Below, one piece after another: positions 1 to 12,345 of a stretch of 64,000 nucleotides of DNA (its first letter is position 1; every line of letters begins with the position of its first letter). The stretch covers positions 90,902 to 154,901 of the forward strand of contig CAJNDS010000374.1 in assembly GCA_905221605.1 (NCBI GenBank), read 5' to 3'. A program made the position numbers and the translations under genes. The notes below the pieces were generated by a model, which was not told the origin of the DNA, did not search any database, and saw only the letters and a program-made list of their open reading frames with translations. The stretch is from Symbiodinium natans (Eukaryota; Sar; Dinophyceae; Suessiales; Symbiodiniaceae).

Positions 1-214
1 GTCCTGAGGTCGTCTCCGCAAGCGGCGGGAGAATGCCGGAGCCAGCCATCTTCCTCGTCCACCGATCCACCGCACAGGCGCAGCTCGGGAAAACATGCGC
101 CAAGGAACACGTGCCATGAGCCAGGGCCAGAGTGTTGAGAACTCTTAGGCCGTGGTCGTGGCCAAGTGGCCGTCTGTGGATTTTACGCGACTTGGGCCAC
201 CGACAATTCGAAAG

Positions 215-311
215 TAAGTGTCTGTGTCTGTGCCTGTGACTGTGTCCGTGTCCGTGTCTGTGTCTGTGTCCGTGTCTGTGTCTGTGTCTCTGTCTGTCTC
301 TGTGTGTCTGT

Positions 312-406
<95 letters not shown>

Positions 407-945
407 CGTGCGCGCGTGCGCGTGCGTGCGCGTGCGCGTGCGCGTGCGCGTGCGCGTGCGCGTGCGCGGCGCGTGCGCGTGCGCGTGCGCGTGCGCGTGC
501 GTGCGCGGCGCGTGCGCGTGCGCGTTGGCGCGTGCGCGTGCGCGTGCGCGTGCGCGTCGTGCGCGTGCGCGTGCGCGTGCGCGTGGCGCGTGCGCGTGCG
601 CGTGCGCGTGCGCGTGCGCGTGCGCGTGCGCGTGCGCGTGCGCGTGCGTGTGTGCGTGTGCGTGTGCGTGTGCGTGTGCGTGCGCGCGCGCGCGCGCGGG
701 CGCGCGGCGCGCGTGCGTGCGCGCGCGTGCGCGCGCGTGCGCGCGGCGCGCGTGCGCGTGTGCGTGTGCCGTGTGCGTGCGCGCGCGTGTGTGTGCGTGC
801 GCGTGCGTGTGCGTGCGTGCGCGTGCGTGTGCGTGCGTGTGCGTGCGTGTGCGTGCGTGCGCGTGCGTGTGCGTGCGTGCGCGTGCGTGCGCGTGCGTGC
901 GTGCGTGTCTGTGTGGGTGGGTGGGTGGGCGGGTGGGGCGGGTGG
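215..945. repeat. Long TG / CG alternating purine-pyrimidine tract
   Basis: A run of GTGTCT-type repeats passes into an uninterrupted (TG)n of roughly 95 bases (about 313-402), then about 500 bases of CGTG, CGCG and GTGC alternation, ending in GGGT repeats. Every plus frame is open, only because the dinucleotide lacks stop codons. The strict purine-pyrimidine alternation is the classic context for Z-form DNA. Bases 1-214 before it show no gene. Confidence 0.95.
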
Positions 946-3900
946 GTGTGTGGGGAAAGCCCGTTACCAAGGTCATTTGCAGTTGTGCCAGTTCGTATAC
1001 TCTGCAGGGGGGCAAGGGCTCCAGTGCCAGAGGCTTGCCCAACGAAGCCAAGTCACTGGAGCGGATGTGCAAAGTCCTTGTTTTGGAATACAACTACATC
1101 CTACTCATGAAGGGTGTGTCATGATGGCCGGCGTGCCTTGCTCTTCCACCCTGAAAGAAATAGCACCGAGTATCAGAGGGAGGATTGCACTAGTGTGCGT
1201 GTGCGTGCAACCCAAACCATGGCACACAGAACTCAGAAGTGGGGGGGGGGGGGGGGGGGGGGATTTTGGGGGGACACTGGGGGGACCCTAGGCCCTAGTT
1301 TTGCACGAGTTTGCCATGTCCTTATACAGAGGGCTTGTCTGAGGCAGACCGAGCGGGCGCACTTCGACCCAGCGAGCCACTTCTCCAAAGCACCCACAAC
1401 GCCGGAGAACCTGCAGCGGCCCCAAAAGACTCGGCTTTATAGGTGAATATAGCTGAAAGGTGAGAAGGGTTGTGAGAAGATTGTGCAGTTGTGATTTCGG
1501 AAGCTCCTTGCAGTGAGGACGAACATCTCCACAGGTGATCGTGTAGAGGTGGAGTACGAGGCGAGAGAAGCAAATGAAGCCGATAGGCCCTGCTGCCCAG
1601 ACATGTCTTTGTGCTGCACAGGGGCACTGGTTCACTGGTACCTTGCAGTCTGCCGTGGGCCCAGCCACCAGCGTTCACTAGCGGCACTTGTGAAGGAGGC
1701 TTAGTCGCTTAGCCGCTTGGCCGCTTGGCCGCTTGGCCGCTTGGCCCGGCAAAGGTGGAAGGAGACATCGTCAACGTGGTTTGTGATGCTGGGCCCTCTG
1801 GGTAGTATGTCGTGGAGTCGAGCACATCACGAAACGAGAGGATTGTTCTGAAGATCGGACAGGTGGACTCGCCTGGTGTGATCACCGTGGCCCCTGTGAC
1901 GGCCGCCCGGTGCCGAGTGCGAAGTGGAGAGGGGCAATTCTTTCTACGCGAGAAGTCCACGGTGCCGAAGAAGCAGAAGCGAACAGAAGCCACGGGGGGC
2001 ATCACGGATCTCACGCAGAAGCATCGGCAATTCTACAGAGTTCAAGATCTCTTGTCGAGGCATTGTCTGGTTTGCAGCGTCCCGAGGTGCGGCCTGCTCG
2101 ACCATCGAAGCGCCTTTTGGAGGCCTCAATACCTCAACACACTGTTGCCAAACACTTTTGTTTGCGAAATTTGTTAAAGAGCTCTGCGTGCTCTTTTCTT
2201 TTTCTCTCGTGGCTGTATTAGTGGACTTGAGGACGCCGACAAGAAGATGCGGCACATGAGGGCCAGGCGCCGCACCCAGACTGATCCAGGGGAACTTGGG
2301 GGCGAGAACACTTCTGCTGTGGCACCGGGGCAGGTCTATTGGCTGAGCCTGAGTAGGTCTCTGTAGGTTAGGATAGGTCGGCGATTGGCCAATTGTGCAT
2401 GTCGCCAACACGTTTTCCTGCGTGAAGGCCTTGGCAAACTTTGGAATCTCGAGGTATCTCCGCCAGTTGCGAGAATTTCTAAGAGTGTTCTTCGCCATGG
2501 CCTACCACGCTCTGGTTTCCTCTCCTTGGATGTTGAGCTTTCAAAACCAAGAGGACTCCGCACGAATTGGGAGCAGCAAAATTGCGTGTTCCTCGCCTGA
2601 ATCGGCCTCGTTGAGGCCATGCATGACTACATACGACCTTGTCTGTGCAGGCAGAATATTCCCACTTTCCGAGCAGCTCGACTAAAGATTCTTTTGTAAA
2701 TCTTCTCGCGAGTCTCTTTCACCATGGGACCTTCCGCCTGATATGGGCTGTCCGTGGACTGTCCGTGGAGTGTCCGGGGAGCATCCGTCTCCACCCATGT
2801 GGGCGGATAGCCATTGCGGGCTGCTGTACATGACGGGGCCGCTTCTTTTGAATACTGGGCTCGACACTGAGCTCCGGCCCCTCTCCACTGACGGCATTAC
2901 TTGTCGCAAAATGTCGAGAAGGGAGAGGGCGTTTTGGGACTTTGCTTCTCATTGCACTGTGCTTGATCGCTGGTTTGATCACCTGTGCCGGGCTTCCGAG
3001 GTGCTAGACACATGACAAGATCTCCCGTAGCTTGTGACACGGTGTTCAGCTAACCAGTGTTCAGGAATACGAAGTATCTGCAGCTTTTCTTCATGCTACA
3101 GCCTCATTCCAAGATCACTTGCATGTCGGGCTCTCTGAGATGCGGCGCCGCCCCTCCCCACGACAGCAGGAGGCAAGGTGCTTCTTCAAGCTCAAGACTT
3201 TCGAGCTCCTGCGGGCAAAATAACGGGCCAACCGGTCATTGGGTCATTGCCCAAAACAGCCAGTCCTCAATTGCAAGTTGCATTGGTGCAGGCAGGACGA
3301 AGGGGGTAGCAGCTTGATGTAGTTTGTGCATTTTCTCGTTGAGCGCTCCGCGTGCATCTTGCGGCAGGCAATGCTGATCCTCCATCCCAGGCCCAGGCAC
3401 ACTCCTTTCGGACTCCTTTCAGTCTCAGATCAGGATCAGAATCTCAGAGACTTCACAGAGACTTCAGAGAGACTTCCTCTTCCATCGAGTTTTTCGCGAG
3501 TTTTGCGAAGCCTGCCTGAGGTCCTGGTGACCCCGCGATGCCTGCGCCCCCGAAGCGCCCGGAGGCCGAAAGGGAAAAGCCTCGGGGGGCGCCCCATCGC
3601 TTCTGTTGCGGGATTCCTTCTTGTGGCTCTCTTTGCTCCAGCCTCTGAGTTTTCCTTGTCCTTCTCCTTTCCTTTTCCTCTTCCCCTTCCTTTTCTTTTT
3701 CCTGTTCCTTTACCTTTCCATTCTTTGCTCAGGAGGAGGAGGGCTCTGAGGGTCCTGAGGGCCTCCCCTTGCAGCAGCCGGTCCCGAACCGTGTGCCTGC
3801 AGGCTCAGACCCAGAAGCTTCAAACGCTTCATTTTGGAGCAGCCTTGGTATCCCTACCCCTCTCTCTCTGTCTCTATCTCTACGTCAGATGTCAGGGCCC

Positions 3901-4080
3901 GGAAGGCTGTCGAGAAGGAGTAAGGCCACGGCGCGAGAAGTCGATGAAATGAGCGTAGGACTGAGTAGGACTGAGTAGGACTGAGTAGGACTGAGTAGGA
4001 GTGCAGGCCAAGATGGCAGCCTTGCCCGAGGTGCACTGCAACGTTGCAGTCGTAGCACCTGTGTTGTGTGATGTCACCGT
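946..4080. other. No recognisable gene; short tandem repeats
   Basis: No ORF here has a recognisable domain or steady codon pattern. The stretch contains a run of 22 G at 1241-1262, a 9-base CCGCTTGGC-type repeat at about 1705-1745, pyrimidine-rich DNA at 3640-3730, and a 10-base GTAGGACTGA tandem at about 3955-4000. It could hold introns or untranslated sequence of an undetected gene. Confidence 0.6.
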
Positions 4081-4103
4081 GGTGTGTGTGCGTGTGTGTG
4101 TGC

Positions 4104-4190
<87 letters not shown>

Positions 4191-4217
4191 TCTCTCTCTC
4201 TCTCTCTCTTTCTCTCC
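4081..4217. repeat. (TG)n followed by (TC)n microsatellite
   Basis: About 105 bases of nearly pure TG, with three CG interruptions near the start, switch directly to (TC)n at about 4190. ORFs read as Val/Cys or Thr/His repeats here are artefacts of the dinucleotide. Confidence 0.95.
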
Positions 4218-5070
4218 TTCTTCTCTTCCTTTCGTTTCCCCTCCATCCTTGGCTTCAGCTGACCTGGTACGAGCTTGCACACGTGACAGGACCAGGAGGT
4301 GCCCCCACCGAGCCCGATGCAGTCAGGCTTCCGCGTTTTAGACGTTGGATGATTTTGGCTCGTGCGAAGATTACTTCTTGTGATAGAGCTTTGTAACAAA
4401 CACCAGCAAAGTTATTGCAAGGCGTACTCAAGGATGTTAGGTGGGCATTAAGAACAGGACAAAGCAGCGAAATGTCAAAAACACATCGCCCTCGGAGGTG
4501 AATGCTTCCGCCTACGGCACGTCCGAGTGGAGGCCTTGCTGCAGGACGGGCAGATGTTGGCGTGATGTGTGACGTCCCCACCTTTTTGCTGCTTTTTTTT
4601 ACATATGTGTGATTATGTATGTAGCACATCTACACTTTCTCGCAGCAAGCCGCGCACTCCAATGCTCTTGATTGGGCGCTCTCGAATGAGATAGGTCTGA
4701 AATGAATGCGAACAGGAAAGAGAAGCAAAAACGGCATGATGATGTGGCAACGGGCTTGCCCTCTGAGGTTTTGGGAGCAGTGAGGTGCAAGATGTTTACG
4801 AGTGCACAACAGAACTCTTTCTCATAGTTCGAATTCACGAGATCTGAGAGAGTCGTGGCTCACCCAGGGGCGACCACCGGTGGATTTGCTTAGCCATCCA
4901 ACAGAAGTTTAAATCTTTGGACACATACGAACATTTTGTCAAGTCATCAGGGTGAAGCCTGAAACATCGCTCAGCACGGTTTTGATACATTGTAATAGCC
5001 GCCGAAAGTGCTGCAAATACCATGTTAGTCGTGTCAAAAAGGGGAGTGTTTGAGACACATCTGATTCGAA
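4218..5070. other. No recognisable gene
   Basis: Mixed-composition sequence with short overlapping ORFs on both strands and no recognised motif. Nothing else stands out. Confidence 0.55.
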
Positions 5071-5342
5071 AGTGCTTATGTGCTCGCGGCGTGAGAACGC
5101 AGCACGTTTTTCGTCGCATGAACATGTTTCCGTGGGTTCTGGATTACGATCCAAGTGCGTGCGTGGCGCGAGAACGAAGCAATCTGTTGCATGAACATGT
5201 CTCCTTGCGCGAAGATTGCGATCCAAGTGTGTCCGCGATGCGAGAACGTAGCACTCTTTTGCATGAACGTGTCCCTTTGCGCACGCAGAGAAGACCAAGT
5301 GTGCCCGCGCAAGAACACAACAGACTCAGCCATGCAGCTGCA
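5071..5342. repeat. Diverged tandem repeat, unit about 71 bp
   Basis: Three to four units contain CGAGAACG, then CATGAACATGT or CATGAACGTGT, then GATCCAAGTG. The GATCCAAGTG element recurs at about 5149 and 5220 and, diverged, at about 5292. The period is not a multiple of three, which argues against a conserved coding repeat. Confidence 0.8.
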
Positions 5343-5519
5343 TGTTTGTTCGCCGCCTGCACGTGTCTTTGCGCACGGAGCAAGATGGGTGGACGCGCCG
5401 GAGATTCTTAACTATGAAGCCCACCTATCTACTGCAATCATCACGTCTCGGTTTTTCATCATTACTTAATTGGGATTCGAGCTGGTAATCTTTGAATTGG
5501 GGCGACGTATCCACCAGCC

Positions 5520-6185
5520 TGTGGCTCGATTTCTTAATCGAGCGGTCCCCTCCCAGTAAATGAGAAATCCGGCCCCCCTCCCCCCCTTCAAAAAAGAGAA
5601 GTCCCCCCGCTATAAGAAGTTCAGCCCCTCCATTTCTTATACTTAAGAAATCATAAGAAATCCAACAATCCAGCCCCTCGATTTCTTAAGCCCCTGAGTT
5701 TTTAAGTCTTGGGGGTTTTGCCTGCCTCCCCCCCGGCACCCCCCACAAACAATCAAGAACGAAAGAAATTGAGCCCTTCAATTTCTTCAATTTCTTCATT
5801 TAGGTCCTTTAGGTCCTTCCCCTCCCCCCGCAGCAAGCCTGCAGTTCTGGACAGCAGCTCATGCCTCTCTTCTTGTGTCTGTAGGCTCCGCGCCGCACTC
5901 AACTAAGTAGGATGGTGTGTTGTTCATTCTCATACTCTCAATTTCGTAATTTAAACGTAAGAAACCCAACCTCGCAATATCTTAAAATTTTGAAAATACA
6001 GCTCCTTGAACTCCAGCCCCTAGATTTCTGAAGAAATCTCAAAACCAGCCCCTCGATTTCTTAAGGTTCTGCCCCCCCTCCCCCCCTCAAACAAGAAACC
6101 CAGCCCCTCGCTTTCTTACTTAAGTGGTTTGGGATCCTCCCGGCCCCCGCCCCTCTAAAATAAGAAATCCAGCCTCCGATTGGTT
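5520..6185. repeat. Degenerate field of AAGAAATCCAGCCCCTCGATTTCTTA units
   Basis: The words AAGAAATCCAGCCCC and TCGATTTCTTA recur many times, separated by C-rich runs. The two words are partly complementary, so local hairpins are likely. No coding signal is seen. Confidence 0.75.
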
Positions 6186-6401
6186 AAACGCTTTGCAGTT
6201 GTTTTGTGGCATGTTGTTAAGAACTTCTTTCTTGCTTCCCACAGCAGACTCAGGGGTACGATGTGTTTCCAGCTTTGGTGTTTTCTGCTTGACAATGTGA
6301 CCATAGCAGACTCAGGGTTTCCAACTAAACCCTGCGCCCTGAGCATCATAAGTAGCGTGGCTCTATCCTCCGACAGACGTCTCTTCGACTGACCCTGAGC
6401 C

Positions 6402-6423
6402 TTAAACCCTAAACCCTAAACCC
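6402..6423. repeat. Short interstitial telomeric repeat (CCCTAAA)
   Basis: About three perfect CCCTAAA units, the complement of TTTAGGG, a plant/algal-type telomere unit also used by dinoflagellates. It is internal in the window and so is an interstitial relic here. Confidence 0.9.
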
Positions 6424-6429
6424 AGCACA

Positions 6430-6560
6430 AGATTGGGAGAAGTACGATTTGTCGCCACAAATTTGGGCTTGATTGTCAAAGGTGGGAAGAAGTACGACTT
6501 GTTGCCACCAGTTCAAGCTTGATTATCAAAGGTTGGAAGAAGTACGATTTGTTTCCTGTC
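6430..6560. repeat. Tandem repeat, unit about 51 bp
   Basis: Three diverged units begin GGGAGAAGTACGATTTG or GGAAGAAGTACGA and carry a TTCAAGCTTGATTATCAAAGG-like tail. The spacing between the GAAGTACGA elements is about 50 bases. Confidence 0.75.
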
Positions 6561-7506
6561 TTGTGTATGTTTGGCAAGTCGAAAAGAGGAGACTCCGGGG
6601 TACGATTTGTTTCCAGCTGGTTCTGGTGCATGCTCCAGCCCCGGCTTCTGCATGCTTGGCAGTAGATGCAGGAGCCAATAGTCCACATCATCTCGTTCAA
6701 TCTACTCCACTTGTCCAATAGCCCAAGATGCTCAGACACAACGCAATCAGGGGTCATCAAGCATTATTTCTGAAACATTCAGTTTGTTTGAGCTTCCTTA
6801 CTTTCCCAGAACACAGGACAGCAAAAAAACCCTAGGACCTTTGAACCCGAAACCCTACAACCCTAAACCCTAAATGCCCAAAAGCAAAAAAGAAGAGTAT
6901 GAAACGATCAATTGCCCGGCCGCTTTCCTTTTGTAGAGAGATGAAGGGCCCCACCACTGTTTTCATTTACTACGTTTCTCTTTATGCACAGTTTTGTTTT
7001 GCAGTTTGGGCCATGTTGTTCAGAAGCTTTGTAGAAGCATCCGAGTGATGTGGAGGAGTAGTTTCTTTTGTACAGCAAGAGTCGAGAGATTCTTGTGTGA
7101 GGGAAAAGTCGCGCTTGGAGAACCAGCTTCTCGTACTCTGAGAGTTAGTACTACTGTGAGTGAGAGACAGCCAATTATAGACCTCATACCACTACCGTAA
7201 ACACAACAACTGAACTCCAAGAAGCCCTGAAGATAAAACCTAAGGTCCAAAAAGACCCTAACCTACATGTGAGGTAAGCAAAACAAGCGAAATGATCATT
7301 GGACATGATGACAATCATATCGGATAAGAGCAATCGTCATAAACATCATGTATCGCATCGCCGCAAATCCGAAGCGTAAACGTTTAAGTTGGGTTGATGA
7401 ACATCATTGGAGGTCTACTGTAGTGCAATTTTAAACTACGCGACCCGCCTCGGCCCGGCCCAGTGCATCCGCCTGAGCATGGTGATTCCGCAGCGCCCAA
7501 GTCGCT
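6561..7506. other. No recognisable gene
   Basis: Low-complexity unique sequence with another short CCCTAAA cluster near 6845-6875. Short ORFs on both strands have no recognisable motif. Confidence 0.55.
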
Positions 7507-7820
7507 GGACCCCAAGCAATAAGGGTTGGGTTTAGGGTTTAGGGCTCCGGGTTTATGGTTTATGGTTTGGGGTTTAGGGTTGAGGGTTAGTTTAGGATTG
7601 AGGGCTTAGGGCTCAAAGGTTCACGCTTTGGGGTTTAGGGTTTCTTGAAGTGTAGGGTTCAAGAGACGGTTCGGCTTGGATTGATCGTAGGGTTGAGCCA
7701 GGCCCCTCAGGGGGGGGTAGGGGGGGTGGGGGGGAAGGGGGGCAGGGGGTTTGTTGAAGGTTTGAGGGTTGAGTGCTCGGGCTTAAGGTTTAAGGTTTAG
7801 GGTTCAAGCTTAGACTCTTC
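7507..7820. repeat. Decayed TTTAGGG telomere-like tract with G-runs
   Basis: GGTTTAGGGTTTAGGG, TTTGGGGTTTAGGGTT and related words recur in the TTTAGGG orientation, opposite to the CCCTAAA blocks elsewhere. A G-rich run lies at about 7706-7745. This looks like a mutated telomeric array. Confidence 0.8.
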
Positions 7821-8396
7821 GGCTCGTGTAATGCATCCCGGCCGTTCACACCAAGTTGAGCCTCGAAAACCCGCTCACCAATGTTAGAGGGGGGGGGGGT
7901 AGGGGGGGGTGGGCCTGCTGGGAGGGAGAAGCTACAGTGAGCAAATCTGGAGATGTGGAAGTCTGGAGAGTTCAGGGTGCAAACCTGGGAATGTAGAATG
8001 CTACGGTGCGAATCTGGGAACTCATAACTATTGCGACTAACATTCATGGAGGTCGGCTGTATACATGAAACGACCGAGACGATTGACCGCAAGTTCGAAT
8101 TTTAAAGAGTTAGGTCTACAAATGTGCAAAGGCAAAGAAGCCCTGCATTCTCTTCCAGTATTCCCGACCCTTCAAAACGCAGAAAGTATTTCAGAATCCG
8201 CCGAGGCCTCGGGCCGGAGGTGTATAGGTTGTGAGAACAGGCACCCCCCCTAGATTCACAGATTTGCTCGCCTTAGCTTTGCACTGCTTGTCAGAAACCA
8301 CCCCCCCCCCCCCCCCCCCCCCCCGACCCTCTATAAAGAAATTAGAAGCACCCCAATCTAAGGGGAGCCTCGGACCCTTGAGGCCCACAGTGGCCC

Positions 8397-8709
8397 CTCT
8401 GCTGTTGCCACAAGCTATTTCCACTTTTCGGTCCAGGAAAAGTTGATGTGGCTTGTCATTTTGATATAGTTCTAGTTCTGGGGTGTTGTTCTTGAGTGTT
8501 CAGAGCTCAGCAGCATGATCAGTACTTCTGTGTTAACTCTGCTGTATTGCTGAGAGACCATGCTTTCACCCCTGGAAAACCATAGTGACCATTCTGCTGT
8601 TGCCACAAGCTATTTCTACTTTTCGGTCCAGAAAAAGTTGATTTGGCTTGTCGTTTTGATGTAGTTCTACTTCTGGAGTGTTGTTCTTGAGTGTTCAGAG
8701 CTCAGCAAC
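8397..8709. repeat. Direct duplication of about 118 bp, 195 bp apart
   Basis: Copy one (about 8397-8514) and copy two (about 8592-8709) both run from CTGCTGTTGCCACAAGCTAT to TGTTCAGAGCTCAGCA with scattered substitutions. The offset is a constant 195 bases from end to end. A homopolymer run of C lies just upstream at about 8300-8324. Confidence 0.9.
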
Positions 8710-9079
8710 TCTTGCTGTGTTGCTTACTGAGTAACTGTCAAGGCTATGTGATTTTCGAAAGGCCGTATGGTACCCAGACGGTAGTTCAACTTTGGACTGA
8801 CAGAGAAGTGGAATAACCTTATCAACACCACTAAGACAACGTCCAATGCCACCAAAATATTTTTGTTTTCCATGTGCCACTATCTTGAGCCCCCCCCCCC
8901 CCCTTGCCTGCGCCACATGTGGTTTAAGCTGTGATTTGCACAACTACCTTATGTGTGGTTTTTCATGGTTTCCCAATGTTTCCCAATTTGGAACGGGAGG
9001 CTTCCCCACCGGAGGCATTTGGGATCTCTATGATTGTAAACGCTTGCGCGCGCCGCCTCGGTGGGGGAACCGTGTATGA

Positions 9080-9226
9080 TACGTATATATATATATAAAT
9101 AAAGAAGTAAATGAATACAAATACAAATATAAATACAAATACAAATATAAATATAAATATAAATATGAATATAAATAGAAATATAAATAAATAAATAAAT
9201 AAATAAATATATATATATATACATAT
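9080..9226. repeat. AT-rich microsatellite (TA, ATAAAT, TACAAA)
   Basis: TATATA, then AATACAAATA and ATAAATATAAAT words, then (AAAT)n and (AT)n. The reverse-strand ORF of Tyr/Ile repeats is an artefact. Confidence 0.95.
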
Positions 9227-9329
9227 CTATGTGCTACCCCCCCTCCCCCCCTCAGTTATTCACCTTTTTTGGGTGCCGGACCTGGTTTTACATGCAAATG
9301 CGCCAGGTGTGGTTCTTCTGGATTCCTGG

Positions 9330-10620
9330 GGTACCTCCCATGTATATTCCTTAAATTATATTTGCCAAGCCCTCAAGCAGGGTCATACCATCTTAGTCCC
9401 TAAATCCCTCAATCCTAAACAGGAGAGTTCTTGGTGCTCCCACGAGGCATAGAGCTTGTTCACTAAATCCTAACCGAAAGAAAGGGTCCCGCTCTTGAGG
9501 ATGTAGCGAAAAGGGCTTAGCGAACAGATTCTTCCCTAAATCCTACTGGCTAAAGAACAAACCCCTGTATTCCCCTAAAGCTTAAAGTATAAAGAAAAAA
9601 TCGTATTGGCCAAGCCCTAAACGTGGGGGGGATCCCAAACCTTAGTCCTAACCCTCTTCTCTGAATCTTAAGAAAAGGGATCCCTCAACCCTAAACAGGA
9701 GTCTTAAGTTCCCCCACCTCCCCCCGGCGCTTAAATCTTGTTCATGAAATCCTGAAAAACTTGGACGGCGAAAAGAGGGTTTGGGGAGCAAGACCTAGGG
9801 AAGGTTTACAACCCCGAAAGAATAGGGTGGGGGTCATATCCGCCATTTCTCCATTCTTGGATTCGGCCCACTACTGCCCGAATTGGGGCCTAATGCTTAT
9901 TCGCGAAATTTTACTCGTCCAGGATATAGGACTAGGATCTAGGAATACACTTTAAAGCATATGTACTCGTAGGGGGCATCTCGTTTAGAAGAAGATGTAG
10001 GGAATTAGGGATCAAGGGAACAAGATTTAGGGAAAACGAGTTAGGGATCCCGCTCACTGGGATTTATCCAAAAGGCTTAGGGAAAAGGGTTCATTCCTTA
10101 AGATTTTGGGCCGATTTGGGGACTGGAATTCAGGGAATAAGATTTGGGTAACAAGGCTTAGCGATGCCGCTATTCAACGCTTGGCAGAAGGACTTAGGGA
10201 AAAGGATTTGCGTTTTAGGGCTTAGGGGCTCTCCTCTTCAGGATATACGAACCATCCTCTAGGCTTAGGGAGTTAAACGAAGAATCTAAGATTAGGAACC
10301 CCTTAGGATTCAGCGATAACATTTACGGACTAGGGTTCAAGAAGGGCTCTCCCCTTTAGGATTGAAGGACTCTTTGGGGCTCAGGGAATCGGATAAACGG
10401 AATATAGTTAAGGGAATGAGATTTAGGGATCGTGCTCTTTAGGATTACTCACATTCCACTACTGCCCGAATAGGGGCTAAATCTTATTCGCTAAATCCTA
10501 CTCGAACGGGATATGGGACTAGGATCTAGAGAAAAGATGTAGGGAGCAACGCCTTCTAGGATTTTAGGAAGCCTCCCTTTAGGGAATGAGGGAAAAGACC
10601 GGAATGCTGACATACGCGCA
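9330..10620. repeat. Strongly decayed CCTAAA / TTAGGG sequence field
   Basis: Words such as CCCTAAATCC, CCTAAAC, ATTTAGGGA and CTTAGGGAA occur continuously in both orientations with AATCCTA interruptions. The pattern suggests an old telomere-like or subtelomeric array broken by point mutation and inversion. Part of one sentence-like unit (CCACTACTGCCCGAAT-GGGGC) occurs twice, near 9869 and 10458. No gene seen. Confidence 0.65.
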
Positions 10621-10699
10621 CGAGCCTCAAGTGGGAATGCTTGTTTATACGATCGAAACCATCACTGTGACATTAAAGAAAATCTTCACAGCATAGAGG

Positions 10700-10996
10700 C
10701 CGGTTAGATCTAACCGGATCCGGTTAAAACCGGGCCTGTCGTTTGAAGATTGATGAAGATTGATGAAGATTGATGAAGATTGATGAAGATTGATGAAGAT
10801 TGATGAAGATTGATGAAGATTGATGAAGATTGATGAAGATTGATGAAGATTGATGAAGATTGATGAAGATTGATTAAGATTGAAGATTTTTTTGGGGGAA
10901 ACGTTCAAAAGTGTCTGTTGGGAATCTTCAATCAACTTCAATCTTGAATCTTCAGACCGAAGGCCCGGTTAGATCCGGATCCGGTTACATCCGGTC
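10700..10996. repeat. Foldback-like element around a 10-bp minisatellite
   Basis: The centre (about 10744-10885) is a near-perfect array of the 10-base unit TGATGAAGAT. It is bracketed by CCGGTT-rich arms: AACCGGGCC at 10728-10736 on the left and its reverse complement GGCCCGGTT at 10962-10970 on the right, each next to GGATCCGGTT. Bases 10700-10717 form a perfect 18-base palindrome. The right part, ATCTTCAATCAACTTCAATC, is an inverted version of the minisatellite. Confidence 0.75.
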
Positions 10997-11004
10997 ATGG
11001 GTTT

Positions 11005-11140
11005 CGCCATTTCACCTGAGTTCAACACTATCTGTTCATTATCGATATTTTCAAAAACTTTCCAGAAAACAAAAATGAAAAAAAAGGCACTCTTCCGCCC
11101 AGAAACCACCAACATAGGTAGAGAACTGGGGGGGGGGGAC

Positions 11141-11174
<34 letters not shown>

Positions 11175-12340
11175 CATTTACGTGTATGGATCGTCTTGCC
11201 TCATGCTTGTCGAAGCTGGCTGGAACGGGGTTCGGCATATTAGCTCTTGTAGACGCCGTCTCTGAGTTTTGTCCGTCGGTTCAGGCTGCAAGCCCAAGAA
11301 GTGATTTGAGAGGACGGTACCTTGGGACTCCTCCTGCATGGCACCTCCGTGGTCGGGTTTTGTTGCGACGAAGCATCCTCTCATGGCTGGTGGGGCACTT
11401 ACAGGTGGAGAAGCGCTTAGCCGCTTGCATGCTTGCGTGCTTGCATGCTTGCATGCTTGCATTCAAGTCGGTCTATTCATTGCGTACCTCGTGTAAAGGG
11501 CATAGAAGAAAAGCCAGCGCGTTGTGTAACAGAAACCATGGGCCGACAACAGCCCTTGCAGGGGTGATTCTGGGCATTCTGGGTTCCCTGACCCCTTAGC
11601 CCTAAAGCCTGAATCCTGAACGCTAAAGCCTACAGCACAAAGCCTAATGCCTGAATTTCATGGTCCCCCGCTCCAGGCCCAGAGCAAGACGTGTAAACCC
11701 ACGCGCAGCTTAAGCATACTGTTCAACCGCGCCAGGTCCGCAACATTTGCTTTCTATTTACCTTCAAAGGTTTAGGCTTGTGCCTCTCCGTGCATGCCTT
11801 TGTCATAGCAGGATGTTGCCTCTCCGTGAGTGGCCTCAACCCCAATCCCTACTTTCTGCTATGGTTTCCATCCTGGAATCCGTCGCAGACGTCTGATTCC
11901 GTTACACCCCTTAGACAGAGGTATGCACGAAGAGAGAACCCACCGGGGGGCATGTGCTCCCCAACAACTGGGGGGTGGAAAGGACGTGCTCCGCACAGCA
12001 GCCTTTGTTCCGCGTGCTGCCAAGAAGAGTGCGGTGGATTGGAGGGGTTGATCATAGCGCGCCCTACACATTCTCCCCACAGGGGGAGGGGGGAGGGGTT
12101 GATAACAGCGTGAGCTCCACTGCTGCCCAACAACAGGAATAGGAGTCCCTTGAGACTGTGAGCCCAGAAGCCCTTTAAACAAGAAAACTGTTTGGACACA
12201 CTCACAAAGGCCAATTGTCACCCCCTTGTGAAGAGGTGAAGAGACTAGGCTTCCAGCTGGGGTTCGATAGGCCCAATCGACGGGCCTGGGATCAAGGTCT
12301 GATGTCGTTTCAGTGCTTTCGCATACGCTGCGACACAGCT
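11005..12340. other. No confident gene; small repeats
   Basis: Contains a (TA)n tract at about 11148-11176, an 8-base TGCTTGCA tandem at about 11422-11462, and unique sequence with short ORFs in all frames. No domain recognised. Confidence 0.55.
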
Positions 12341-12345
12341 GCGCA

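Noticed and set aside
166-1291. Long plus-strand ORFs of Val/Cys/Arg/Ala repeats
   Set aside because: They are the three frames of a TG/CGTG microsatellite, open only because the repeat lacks stops.
4330-4360. ATTTTGGCTCG as a spliced-leader relic
   Set aside because: Only the core ATTTTGGCTC matches; the flanks do not.
10744-10885. Possible CRISPR-like regular array
   Set aside because: It is a contiguous 10-base tandem with no unique spacers, in a eukaryotic sequence.
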